32,075 bases of DNA from Parvularculaceae bacterium (GTDB taxonomy: Bacteria; Pseudomonadota; Alphaproteobacteria; Caulobacterales; Parvularculaceae): contig WFQB01000104.1 in assembly GCA_015487305.1 (NCBI GenBank), forward strand, positions 1-32,075, given 5' to 3'. Positions 10,263 to 19,813 of this stretch are shown piece by piece (position 1 is the stretch's first letter; each line of letters starts with the position of its first letter). A model generated the notes under the pieces. It had not been told where the DNA came from. It made no database searches and saw nothing but the letters and a program-made list of their open reading frames with translations. The translations under genes and the position numbers were made by a program.

Positions 10263-11573
10263 ATGACTGAGTTTTCCCCGCGCGAAATCGTCTCCGAGCT
10301 TGATCGCTTTATCATTGGCCAGCAAAAAGCCAAACGCGCCGTGGCCGTGGCCTTGCGTAATCGCTGGCGACGGCGGCAATTGGAAGGCAGCCTGCGCGAT
10401 GAGGTCACCCCAAAAAATATTTTAATGATCGGCCCAACCGGTGTTGGTAAAACCGAAATTTCCCGCCGTCTGGCCAAACTCGCCGGGTCCCCCTTTGTCA
10501 AAGTCGAAGCAACAAAATTTACCGAGCTTGGTTATGTTGGCCGCGATGTAGATTCAATCATTCGCGATCTCATGGAAATTGCCTTGGGCATGGTGCGCGA
10601 AAAAAAACGCGATGAAGTGCGCAGCAAAGCCCATGGCGCTGCCGAAGAACGCGTGCTCGAAGCGCTGGTCGGTGAAAATGCTTCTGCGGCAACCAAAAAC
10701 AGTTTTCGACAAAAATTGCGCGATGGCGATTTGGATGATCGGGAAATCGAACTCGCCCTTGCCGATAATGCTCGCGGCAATATGCCCTTAATGGATATTC
10801 CCGGCATGCCCGGCGCACAAATGGGCATGCTCAACCTGTCTGATATTATGGGCAAAGCCTTTGGCGGGCCAACAAAGACCCGTAAATTAAAGGTCAAAGA
10901 TGCCTATGAACCATTGATTGCCGAAGAAAGCGACAAATTGCTTGATGATGATAATCTCACACAAGAAGCCCTTGCGCTTGTAGAAAATGACGGCATTGTT
11001 TTCCTCGACGAGATTGACAAGGTTGCCCGCTCTTCGGAAAGGGCCGGGGCCGATGTCTCTCGCGAAGGCGTGCAACGCGACCTCTTGCCCTTGATAGAAG
11101 GCTCCACCGTGCCAACCAAATATGGTCCAGTAAAAACCGATCATATTTTGTTTATTGCATCCGGCGCCTTTCACCTCGCCAAACCCTCCGACCTCTTGCC
11201 GGAATTACAAGGCCGCCTGCCCATCCGCGTCGAGCTTGATGCCCTGACCCGCGATGACTTTATCTGTATACTGAAAGATACCGAGGCCAGTCTGGTGCGC
11301 CAATATCAGGCCTTGATGGAAACCGAGGGCCTATCGCTTGACTTTACCGAGGATGGCATTGCCGCCATTGCCGACACGGCGGCGCAGGTCAATGCCAGTG
11401 TCGAAAATATCGGTGCCCGGCGTCTGGCGACAATTTTGGAAAAAGTGCTTGAAGATGTATCCTTCCGGGCCGGAGAAACCAAGGATGAGAAAGTCGTCAT
11501 TGATGAAAAATTTGTCACTGACCATCTTGGCGATCTCGCCAAAAACACCGATCTGTCCAAATTCATCCTCTAA
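10263..11573 (+). CDS. hslU: ATP-dependent protease ATPase subunit HslU
   Basis: [56 protein letters not shown]-terminal DLSKFIL. Confidence 0.98.
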   Translation: MTEFSPREIVSELDRFIIGQQKAKRAVAVALRNRWRRRQLEGSLRDEVTPKNILMIGPTGVGKTEISRRLAKLAGSPFVKVEATKFTELGYVGRDVDSIIRDLMEIALGMVREKKRDEVRSKAHGAAEERVLEALVGENASAATKNSFRQKLRDGDLDDREIELALADNARGNMPLMDIPGMPGAQMGMLNLSDIMGKAFGGPTKTRKLKVKDAYEPLIAEESDKLLDDDNLTQEALALVENDGIVFLDEIDKVARSSERAGADVSREGVQRDLLPLIEGSTVPTKYGPVKTDHILFIASGAFHLAKPSDLLPELQGRLPIRVELDALTRDDFICILKDTEASLVRQYQALMETEGLSLDFTEDGIAAIADTAAQVNASVENIGARRLATILEKVLEDVSFRAGETKDEKVVIDEKFVTDHLGDLAKNTDLSKFIL

Positions 11574-11695
11574 AGCCCCAAAACCTCACCTTTTAGCAGA
11601 TTGTGCCAAAGCAGAGGGTCATTTAAGGGGGTGGCGAAATGGTTAATCTCTGGTAAACTCATCGTCCAATTATCAGGGGAAGCGGTGGGTTTGCT

Positions 11696-13081
11696 ATGGC
11701 AGGCGGTTTTATAGCGTATCAGGATGAAGAGCACGGCCTTGGTTTCAAGGTCGCGCAAATATTGGCCAAAGAATACGCCTTAAATGGGAAAAACCAAAGG
11801 GGTGGCTTGTCTGTTTCGGACCAGAAACAACCTGATTCCATACCGCCAAAAGTCTCGCCACGGCGCGATAGCACCTCCACTCTGGCCTCTTTGGTCTCCC
11901 ATCAGGCACAATTTGCCGTTCTTCCCCTTGAGGATGATCGCGGCAAATATAACAAGCTGTCTTTGGAAGCTCTCATTGACTTTAAAGATTATTATATCGA
12001 AGCAGAGATGCGCGATGAAGATGACTATGTCCTCGCCGTGCCTTCGGTTTCGATTTACGAACTTGGCGAAAGCGCTTTTCCATCTTCCCATAAGGGCGCG
12101 TCCCATATAGGAGCCTTACCGCGTAATCTTGAAGCGCAGGATCTATTGCGCCGCCGGGTTGGCGTCATTTATGCTTCCGCCGATGCTCTGGAGCGCTGCC
12201 AGGCAGCCCTGCATGGCTATGAGGCCCAAGGCATTCAGGTCCAGCGCCTTGCCGATAATGAAGACCCTTATCGCACCGTGCTTAATAAAGCGCTTGAAGG
12301 TCTCGATCAGGATAGGATGATTTTCACCGGACTTGATGACGGCGATTCAACCGTCAAACGATTGAGCGGCATGCGCGCCGCCAATCACGCCAAACCACTG
12401 ATCGGCGTTTTGCTGCCCCGTGATGTGGCCACTATGGGCCGCCAAACATCAAGCAATGGGCTTGCCGATCCAAGTTCTTCTGAATATGTGCTTTTGGACG
12501 ACCATCTTGAAGGCAATACCAAATTATCAGAGCGGTTTTTAGTCCTAAGCCGTCTGCAAGAACGCTCTCGGGGGGCCAAACCGGTTATCGGTGTCATTGG
12601 TCAACAAGATGTGTGGATGAAGAAAGTCAACAAAGCCTTCAAACGCTTCCTGCCAAAGAGCCAAGGCAATTATCCTGAGCATAAATTTGCCCGCTTTTTA
12701 ATCAAGCTTGATAGTCGCGGCAAAGGCGTTCTCGACATTGATGAGATTACCAATGAGCTTATCCGCAAGGGCCTTTCCTATACGCCAATCGTATTAAACA
12801 AACGCCCGGAACGCCTGCCGGTTATTTTAGAAGTTGAAGTTCCCAATGAGGAACAGGCGCGCAAGAATTTCAAATATATTTTATCCAAATGCCATCTACC
12901 CGGTCGCAATTGGAACACCCGCTTCCTTGGCGGCTATGGCACCGATGTTAAAATGGATGTCATTATGCCAACCCCATCTCACCGCTGGAGCTGGAAGGCC
13001 TTTACATTGGGCGCCATCGCTTTAACCGCCGCAACCGCCGGTATTTGGCTGCTTCATTATTTTGACAAGCTTCCCTTTTAA
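11696..13081 (+). CDS. Divergent prephenate-dehydratase-like + ACT-like protein with C-terminal TM anchor; probable pseudoenzyme
   Basis: PDT-like landmarks in the right order: FIAYQ (5-9), FAVLPLEDD (73-81), YASADALERC (159-168), NTKLSERFLVLSR (274-286); ACT-like segment ARFLIKLDSRGKGVL...IVLNKRPERLPVILEVEV...RFLGGYG (332-415); C-terminal hydrophobic helix 434-456. The ORF is certain; the family call is by motif reading. Confidence 0.7.
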   Translation: MAGGFIAYQDEEHGLGFKVAQILAKEYALNGKNQRGGLSVSDQKQPDSIPPKVSPRRDSTSTLASLVSHQAQFAVLPLEDDRGKYNKLSLEALIDFKDYYIEAEMRDEDDYVLAVPSVSIYELGESAFPSSHKGASHIGALPRNLEAQDLLRRRVGVIYASADALERCQAALHGYEAQGIQVQRLADNEDPYRTVLNKALEGLDQDRMIFTGLDDGDSTVKRLSGMRAANHAKPLIGVLLPRDVATMGRQTSSNGLADPSSSEYVLLDDHLEGNTKLSERFLVLSRLQERSRGAKPVIGVIGQQDVWMKKVNKAFKRFLPKSQGNYPEHKFARFLIKLDSRGKGVLDIDEITNELIRKGLSYTPIVLNKRPERLPVILEVEVPNEEQARKNFKYILSKCHLPGRNWNTRFLGGYGTDVKMDVIMPTPSHRWSWKAFTLGAIALTAATAGIWLLHYFDKLPF

Positions 13082-13258
13082 ACCATTCCACGCAGCTTAA
13101 AGAAAAAACGCGCCACAGCCTTCTTCCCCCCGCCGGCGAGGGAAGTGCTGATAGGCAAAGGGGCCACGTTTTTTCAAAGGGGAAGTCAGTTGCGGTTTTA
13201 AAACATCGCTTTACCGCGTCAATATGCCCGGGTCTTGAAATCAAAACACCCTTTTTTA

Positions 13259-13873
13259 TTATTTTTGCAAAAACCCCCGCGCGCGGGCAGGTTTATCCTT
13301 GCGCTTTTTCAAGGTCACATAAAAAGCACCACCACCCCCATGGCGCGGTTGCGCCTGACGATAGGCGCTCACAAGATGGGAAAAATCTTCTTCTGCCCAT
13401 TGCACAAAGCGCCGCCGCAAAATTCCCCGTGATGGCGAAAAATGCGATAGCTCGCCCTGTATCGGCGGTCCTTTTCCAGTGATAACCAAAACCGCCCGCA
13501 ACCCGCCTTCAAAACACCGGGCCAAAAACACTCCCAAAGCCTGATGGGCCTGAATTTGCGACATGCCATGCAAATCAAGGCTTGCCTCAATCGGCGTTCT
13601 ATCGCGCCCCATACGGCGAAAGGTTTTAGGGTCCCCGGAAGCCCCAAGCGCTTGATAGGTTTTTGGATGGGTTTTTGCTTTTGAATTATTAGCCGCAAGC
13701 CGCGAAAGCCGATTAGGTTTTTTTACCCCAATCCCGGACCTTTCTTTTTTAGGGCTCTGTTTATCCAGCCCCCCATCACCAGCGTCCAAACCTGTCGGCA
13801 AAGGCCGAACGGTTTTTGCCACCTTCCCCCATAAGGCTCGCTCTTCAGGACTAAGATCACGCTTGCGAGACAT
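13259..13873 (-). CDS. Smr-domain protein
   Basis: LDLHGMSQIQAHQALGVFL, VLVITGKGPPIQGELSHF, PRHGGGGAFYVTLKK. Confidence 0.92.
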   Translation of the reverse strand: MSRKRDLSPEERALWGKVAKTVRPLPTGLDAGDGGLDKQSPKKERSGIGVKKPNRLSRLAANNSKAKTHPKTYQALGASGDPKTFRRMGRDRTPIEASLDLHGMSQIQAHQALGVFLARCFEGGLRAVLVITGKGPPIQGELSHFSPSRGILRRRFVQWAEEDFSHLVSAYRQAQPRHGGGGAFYVTLKKRKDKPARARGFLQK

Positions 13874-15181
13874 TTAAAACCCCACCTGCTTTACAGCATC
13901 TCCTGCAATAGCTTTTGGCAATAACACAAACATAGTGCCGTCACGACGAAACCGCCCGGCTTCCTCCCCGGCCGCATCGCCACTGCCCAAATAAAAATCC
14001 CCTCGTACAGCCCCCTTAATCGCTCCGCCCGTATCTTGCGCAATCATCAACCGCGCTAAGGGTTTTTCTCCCTCACCCTCATCAGTGCGCAAAGCAACAA
14101 AGACCGGCAGCCCCATGGCATAAAATTTTCTATCCACCGCCAAAGAGCGCTGCGGCGTTAGCTGCAAACCGCTCGCCCCAATAGGCCCCAGCCTTGGGTC
14201 CGGCAGATCCTCTAACCAACGAAAAAACACATAGGATTTATTGGCATGGCGCAAATCAGCCGCCTCCTCCTCCGGCGCCGCCTCCAGCCATTGCCTTATG
14301 CTTTGCATGCTCACATCTTCAAGCGCCATAATCTCGCGCACAACCAATTCGCGCCCCACCGCCCGATAGGGGTGGCCATTTTTACCCGCATAACCAACCC
14401 GCCTTTCCCCATCAGGAAAATGCAACCGCCCGGAGCCTTGAATTTGCAAAAACAATAAATCATTGGGATCCACCCACCCCAAAATCGGCGCCTCAATGCC
14501 ATCAACAGAAATCGCTTTATGATCCGCATAAGGAACAAGTTTTTGTCCCTGCAATCGTCCTGACACAGATTTGCCCGCAAAATCTTTTCTAAATCGCCCC
14601 AGATCAACATCAATCAAATCATCCGGCCGCCCATAAATAGCCGCAGAAAATTTCTCGGTTTTTTCATGGGATGCCTGATAAATCGGCTCATAATAGGCCG
14701 TAAACAAGCCATCACTTTTGCGAATAACCTTGTCTCGCCCTTCGGCTTTATCCTCATATAAAACCCGATAGGGCACAAAATTTTGCTCAAAAAACCGCCG
14801 CGCCTCTTCTGGCAAAATCTCTGCCGCCCGCGCGCACACCGCACGCCAATCCCCCGCTTTGCCGGCAAAATTATACCCGCCGGGTAATTGGTTTAAAAAA
14901 TCATCATCCCCCCGCCCCTGCCATTGCCCGCAGGACAATAAAAAAGGCCCAAGCGCCGCCGCAACATCATCCCCCCGCCACCCCGGCAGGTCAGAAAACC
15001 CAACTGGCTCCAATAAAAACTCGGCCAAAACCGGCGGCTCTTCATCCTTTCCGGTTTTAGAAAGAAAAAGCAAAAGAACAGAAAGAAAAATTATCCCGCC
15101 CAGAAACCCGAAAACCGCACCGGCCAAAAGCCCGAACGGTCGCGATAATCCAAAAAATTTATCTTTTCCCGTATCCGGCAT
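13874..15181 (-). CDS. mltA: Membrane-bound lytic murein transglycosylase A
   Basis: FTAYYEP, LFLQIQGSGRLHFPDG, YVFFRW, MIAQDTGGAIKGAVRGDFYLGSGDAAGEEAGR. Confidence 0.95.
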   Translation of the reverse strand: MPDTGKDKFFGLSRPFGLLAGAVFGFLGGIIFLSVLLLFLSKTGKDEEPPVLAEFLLEPVGFSDLPGWRGDDVAAALGPFLLSCGQWQGRGDDDFLNQLPGGYNFAGKAGDWRAVCARAAEILPEEARRFFEQNFVPYRVLYEDKAEGRDKVIRKSDGLFTAYYEPIYQASHEKTEKFSAAIYGRPDDLIDVDLGRFRKDFAGKSVSGRLQGQKLVPYADHKAISVDGIEAPILGWVDPNDLLFLQIQGSGRLHFPDGERRVGYAGKNGHPYRAVGRELVVREIMALEDVSMQSIRQWLEAAPEEEAADLRHANKSYVFFRWLEDLPDPRLGPIGASGLQLTPQRSLAVDRKFYAMGLPVFVALRTDEGEGEKPLARLMIAQDTGGAIKGAVRGDFYLGSGDAAGEEAGRFRRDGTMFVLLPKAIAGDAVKQVGF

Positions 15182-15196
15182 TTTATAAACTCAAAA

Positions 15197-15910
15197 TCAG
15201 GATGCGGCCCCGCCCGTTGCCACCAGCGTCCAGTTCGGATCATGGCTGCCAACGGGCCGCGCAAAGGTCCAACGGTCTTTGACAAGATCAATGCGGTTGG
15301 CATTTCCCTCAATCACATTGCCTTCGGCGTCTTTTAAGACCCGGGTCTGATTGGAAGAAAAATCAACACTCACTTGTATTTTATTGCCAACTTTTCCGGC
15401 GCTAATAATCGCTGCATCATCCAGACCAACAAAGCGCACATCAGAAACCTGCCCGGCTTTTTGCCGCGTTTCGATCACCTGCTGAAAGGCGTTTAAAATC
15501 GAAGGATCAATAAAGTCCTTCACCTCGCTTAAATCCCCGCGTGCAAATCCGGTGACGACCATCTCATAAAATTTAGACGCCCCGCGCAAAAACTCGGTTT
15601 CAGAAAAATCCGGATAAGCCCGGGTCAATGTTGCCAGCCATGCGGGCGCGCCAGCCTCTGTCGCCTCATCCCCGGAGCGCACAAGGCGCGGGCCGGTTTT
15701 GTCCTGATCGGCATTATCGGCCATTTTTTCCGCCGCCGCATTGCGCCGTTCGCGAGGCATGGGCTTGTCCTCCCCCTCTTGGCCATCTTGACCATCCTCG
15801 CGACCAAGCACGGAATATAGTTGAAAACCGATAATAGCGGCCACAATCATCCAAAAAATCAAACCCATATCCATCACAAAATCCAAAAATCCAAGAGACG
15901 CTATCAACAA
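15197..15910 (-). CDS. Tim44-like domain protein (TimA-type)
   Basis: N-terminal membrane helix, Tim44-like C-terminal FLRGASKFYEMVVTGFARGDLSEVKDFIDPSILNAF...DRWTFARPVGSHDPNWTLVATGG. Confidence 0.92.
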   Translation of the reverse strand: MLIASLGFLDFVMDMGLIFWMIVAAIIGFQLYSVLGREDGQDGQEGEDKPMPRERRNAAAEKMADNADQDKTGPRLVRSGDEATEAGAPAWLATLTRAYPDFSETEFLRGASKFYEMVVTGFARGDLSEVKDFIDPSILNAFQQVIETRQKAGQVSDVRFVGLDDAAIISAGKVGNKIQVSVDFSSNQTRVLKDAEGNVIEGNANRIDLVKDRWTFARPVGSHDPNWTLVATGGAAS

Positions 15911-16019
15911 ATCTGCGCGAAAGGCTCGCGAAACACCATAAGGCTACTTATATAGGGTCGGACCTAGAATATACAGCCCTGAAATTCCAGCCCTTTTGGC
16001 TGCGAAGGAGTGATATTTC

Positions 16020-16409
16020 ATGATTGCCCTGATTTTATTTACGCTCTTTATTGTCCTGCCAACGCTGGAAATATGGGTGATTGTCAAAGTGGCCATGGAA
16101 TTTGGCGCTTTTCCAACGGTTTTGGCGACTATTTTCACCGCCATTCTTGGCTCGATCATCATTCGCCTACAGGGCTTTGCCGCCATAAACGAATTACGCG
16201 CCGATCTGCAAAATGGCACCAGCCCGGCCGGGCCCATTATTCACGGGGCTTTTTTGCTCTTTGCCGCGCCCCTATTGATGCTACCCGGCTTTATTACCGA
16301 TGGCATTGGGTTTTTGCTCTTGGTGCCCCCGGTGCGCGTCTTTCTGGGCCGCGCCATTTTGAAATGGGTCAAAAAACAAACTGATGCAGGCCGTATCAAA
16401 ATTTTATAG
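16020..16409 (+). CDS. fxsA: FxsA family membrane protein
   Basis: FIVLPTLEIWVIVKVAMEFGAFPTVLATIFTAILGSIIIRLQG and LMLPGFITDGIGFLLLVPPVR. Confidence 0.92.
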   Translation: MIALILFTLFIVLPTLEIWVIVKVAMEFGAFPTVLATIFTAILGSIIIRLQGFAAINELRADLQNGTSPAGPIIHGAFLLFAAPLLMLPGFITDGIGFLLLVPPVRVFLGRAILKWVKKQTDAGRIKIL

Positions 16410-16499
16410 ATACTGGCCGCCCCCTCAACCCTTGCCGAGGCGGCCCCGCCATGGTAGCAGGCCGCCTCATAACCTTTATAGCGATTAGGACCAAATTCC

Positions 16500-17030
16500 A
16501 TGTCTGAGACCAACACCACGCCAGAAAACAAAGCCGCCACTCCTGAGGCAGATCAGGATCCGGCCACGCAGCCAAGCATTCGCACTCTTGATCGCTATGT
16601 CAAAGACCTGTCATTTGAAAACCCGAACTCTCCCATGAGCCTCAATCCAGCTTTGCCCGCGCCCGCCATGGAAGCGCAAGTTGGCGTCGGCTTTCGCCAG
16701 CTTGGCCCGGAGCAATTTGAAGTAGAACTGTCTTGCACCGTCACCGCCAAACATGGCGATAATATTGCCTTTGTCATTGAGGTAAATTATGGCGGCTTAT
16801 TTGTATTGCAAAACATGACTCAGGAAATGTCAGAGCGCGCTTTGCTGGTTGATTGCCCGCAAATCATGTTCCCCCATATGCGCCACATCATTGCCGAAGC
16901 CACACGCAATGGCGGGTTCACGCCGCTAACCATGCAAGCGGTCAATTTTGTTGAGCTATATGAAAAGCAAAAAGCAGAAGCTGCAGCCAATCCCGCTGCC
17001 GCCCCAGCCGCCGCCCCCGATCAGGCTTAA
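16500..17030 (+). CDS. secB: Protein-export chaperone SecB
   Basis: RYVKDLSFENPNSP, YGGLFVLQNM, CPQIMFPHMRHIIAEATRNGGFTPLTMQAVNFVELY. Confidence 0.97.
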   Translation: MSETNTTPENKAATPEADQDPATQPSIRTLDRYVKDLSFENPNSPMSLNPALPAPAMEAQVGVGFRQLGPEQFEVELSCTVTAKHGDNIAFVIEVNYGGLFVLQNMTQEMSERALLVDCPQIMFPHMRHIIAEATRNGGFTPLTMQAVNFVELYEKQKAEAAANPAAAPAAAPDQA

Positions 17031-17033
17031 AGG

Positions 17034-17738
17034 CTAGCCTTGTTTTTTATTGATCTCATGCCAGACGGCATTGTCCATTTCTGCAATAAATTTTTCATGG
17101 GCGGCTATTTCCTCCGGCTGCAGCAAAGATTTCAGCGGCTTTTGCCGCTGCGGGGTTTCTTGCTGCAAAGCCTTATTGGCGCTGCCCATACCGCTCGGGA
17201 CCAAATCAAGCCCGGCCTGTCGGCCTCCGGTAAGCTCAATATAAACTTCAGCCAAAAGCCGCGAGTCGAGCAATGCCCCATGGCCATCGCGCTCACGCTC
17301 TGCGGTGTTAATTCCAAAGCGCGAACATAAAGCGTCGAGCGAAGCGGGCGATCCGGGAAATTTCCGCCGGGCAATTTGCAAACTATCAATCACTTCATTT
17401 TCAATGGCTGCCAACCCGGCTTTTTCCATTTCAAACTGCATGAATTTCATGTCGAAATCAGCATTATGGGCAATCAAAACCGCATCTTTGATGAACTCAT
17501 GAAACGCCAAACCAACACTGGCATCAGAAAAAACCGGCTTATCCGATAAAAACTCCGTAGACAGACCATGCACCTTATAGGCCCCTTCCGGCATATCCCG
17601 TTCAGGGTTTATATAGACATGAAAATCATTGCCGGTAATTGCCCCATTGATCATTTCAATGGCGCCTATTTCAACAACCCGATCGCCATCTTCCGGCTTA
17701 AAGCCCGTTGTTTCTGTATCAAAGATGATTTGTCGCAT
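17034..17738 (-). CDS. dnaQ: DNA polymerase III subunit epsilon
   Basis: MRQIIFDTETTGFKPEDGDRVVEIGAIE, LIAHNADFDMKFM, ERDGHGALLDSRLLAEVY. Confidence 0.97.
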   Translation of the reverse strand: MRQIIFDTETTGFKPEDGDRVVEIGAIEMINGAITGNDFHVYINPERDMPEGAYKVHGLSTEFLSDKPVFSDASVGLAFHEFIKDAVLIAHNADFDMKFMQFEMEKAGLAAIENEVIDSLQIARRKFPGSPASLDALCSRFGINTAERERDGHGALLDSRLLAEVYIELTGGRQAGLDLVPSGMGSANKALQQETPQRQKPLKSLLQPEEIAAHEKFIAEMDNAVWHEINKKQG

Positions 17739-17753
17739 GAAAGCTTTATGCCC

Positions 17754-19226
17754 TTATTTGCTTGGCTGCGGCCAGTCCAACGCGGCCAATTGTGGATATT
17801 TTGCCGCCAGAGACGCCATGATTTTTGCAACCTGTTGCGCCGCATCCTCAACCCCCTTATCGGTGCGCACTACAAAATCAGCCCCCTTAAGGCGCTCTTC
17901 TTCCCCAAGCTGACGGCTCAAAATCGTCTCCAGCTTCGCCGCGCTCATGCCCTCTCGTTTCAACACCCGCTCGCGGCGTATATCTTCCGCTGCGGTGCAA
18001 ACAATAATCGCATCAAAATCGCGCTTATTGTTCGATTCAAATAATAGCGGAATATCCAATACTATCGCCGCATCCCCCTTATGGGCAGCCATAAATTCCT
18101 GCTGATCTTCATAGACCAGCGGATGAATTTCCTCTTCCAACCATAATAAAAGTGATGGGTTTTCAGACAGCTTGACCGACAGGCAATCCCGATCAACCGC
18201 GCCATCTTTCACACAATCTGCAAAACGCGCCGCAATAACCGGCACGGCACGGCCCCCTTGGCTGTAAAGCCGATGAACAGCACTATCGGCATCCCAAACA
18301 GGAATACCATATTGCGCAAATAATTTTGCCGTTGTGGTTTTGCCCATGCCAATAGAGCCGGTCAGACCAAGCACAATCTGCTTGGGTTTTGCCGCACTCT
18401 TTTGTTGTAAAAACCCCATAGCCTCTTCCACCGGCCCCGGCTCGGCCCCGAACCATTGTTGGAAGCCCGGCATGGCCTGATAGACGAGCATGGCAAGACC
18501 GTTAAAATATTTAAGCCCTTGCGCTTTGGCCTGCTTTAAAAAAGCTGTTTCAGAAGGCTCATAAACAACATCGGCAATAATTGTTTCATCCCTTGCCCCC
18601 TCAAGCGCTACTGGCAGCTCGTCTTGCGGTTTCAAACCAAGCGCTGTTGTGTTGATAATTATATCCGCATAAGGAACAAGTTTTTCTCGCCCCTCCCAAC
18701 CAACAATCTCAACGCTTGAACCAAACCGCGCCGCTAATGTCTCTGCACGGGCGCGGGTACGATTGGTGCAATAGATATAATGACACCCGGCCTCGCGCAG
18801 CGCCCATATAATCGCAGGCGCCGCCCCGCCTGCCCCCAAAACCAAAGCCGCCCCACCAGCAAAATCAGGCGCATGAAATTTCAGCGCCTTTAAAAACCCT
18901 TCCCCATCACTATTATCCGCCGTAATCCGGTCACGCCAAAACCGCAACATATTGGCCGCGCCAATCACTTGCGCCCTCGGGCTTATTTCATTGGCAATTT
19001 GCAAAGCGCGCAGCTTATGGGGCAAAGTTATATTGACCCCGCGATAGCCCGCTTGCAAAAGATTGCTAATGGTTTGGGTAAAAGCCGCATCATCATCGGC
19101 GGTCTCGATCGCTTCATATTCCCCGGCAATCCCGGCCCGCTCGCACCAATAGGCAAATAGACGCGGCGATAAAGAATGGGCAATCGGTGTTCCAATCACA
19201 GCGGCTTTCAGTTTGGTTTTTACCAT
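17754..19226 (-). CDS. aroE-coaE: Fused shikimate dehydrogenase (N-term) - dephospho-CoA kinase (C-term)
   Basis: One 490-aa frame. AroE: GTPIAHSLSP, GVNITLPHK, NSDGEG, VLGAGGAAPAI. CoaE: GLTGSIGMGKTT, VWDADSAVHRLY, DIPLLFE. Reading the reverse complement through the junction (~18375-18410) gives no stop. Confidence 0.92.
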   Translation of the reverse strand: MVKTKLKAAVIGTPIAHSLSPRLFAYWCERAGIAGEYEAIETADDDAAFTQTISNLLQAGYRGVNITLPHKLRALQIANEISPRAQVIGAANMLRFWRDRITADNSDGEGFLKALKFHAPDFAGGAALVLGAGGAAPAIIWALREAGCHYIYCTNRTRARAETLAARFGSSVEIVGWEGREKLVPYADIIINTTALGLKPQDELPVALEGARDETIIADVVYEPSETAFLKQAKAQGLKYFNGLAMLVYQAMPGFQQWFGAEPGPVEEAMGFLQQKSAAKPKQIVLGLTGSIGMGKTTTAKLFAQYGIPVWDADSAVHRLYSQGGRAVPVIAARFADCVKDGAVDRDCLSVKLSENPSLLLWLEEEIHPLVYEDQQEFMAAHKGDAAIVLDIPLLFESNNKRDFDAIIVCTAAEDIRRERVLKREGMSAAKLETILSRQLGEEERLKGADFVVRTDKGVEDAAQQVAKIMASLAAKYPQLAALDWPQPSK

Positions 19227-19813
19227 GGAATAATGCTCCTCTGGCGAAGAACATCCAATAGTGGCAATAAGGGAAGGCCAAGAATGGCAAAATGATCGCC
19301 CTTAATGGCCGAAAATAATCGCACCCCATGCTCTTCAATATAATAAGCGCCAACCGAGCTTAAAACTTTTGGCCCAACCGTTTCAAGATAGGCATCTATT
19401 TCCCCTTCGGTTAAATCGCGCATGGTCATTTCAGAGCTTTCCCCATGGCGCCAAATGATTTTTCCGCCGATTGCAAGAGCGGCTCCGCAATGGAGATAAT
19501 GGCTTTTCCCGGCCAGTGCTTTAAGCCGCTGTTTTGCCGCATGCAGGCTCTCGCATTTTTCATAAGGATGCCCCTCAAAGCCCAAAATTTGATCGGCACC
19601 GATCACCAGCCCGTCTTGCTTTCTTGAAACCGCCAGCGCTTTTTCTTCTGCCAAATGACAGGCAAGATCATTAAATGCAACACCATCCTTAGCGCCCGCT
19701 TCGATCAAAGCGGTCTCGTCAATATCTGCCGGCATAATTTCAAACGCCAGACCAGCACCGGATAAAATTTTTGCCCGGATGAAACTGCCGGACGCCAGAA
19801 CCAGCCTAGCCAT
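19220..19813 (-). CDS. maf: Maf/Ham1-type nucleotide pyrophosphatase
   Basis: LVLASGSFIRAKILSGAGLAFE, LVIGADQILGFEG, KVLSSVGAYYIEEHGVRLFSAIKGDHFAILGLPLLPLL. Confidence 0.93.
   Translation of the reverse strand: MARLVLASGSFIRAKILSGAGLAFEIMPADIDETALIEAGAKDGVAFNDLACHLAEEKALAVSRKQDGLVIGADQILGFEGHPYEKCESLHAAKQRLKALAGKSHYLHCGAALAIGGKIIWRHGESSEMTMRDLTEGEIDAYLETVGPKVLSSVGAYYIEEHGVRLFSAIKGDHFAILGLPLLPLLDVLRQRSIIPW

Noticed and set aside
14859-15188. 109-aa plus-strand ORF antisense to mltA
   Set aside because: Proline/lysine/serine-rich shadow frame opposite a well-supported mltA N-terminus.
17568-18044. 158-aa plus-strand ORF antisense to dnaQ/coaE
   Set aside because: Overlaps two recognised genes on the other strand and carries no family motif.
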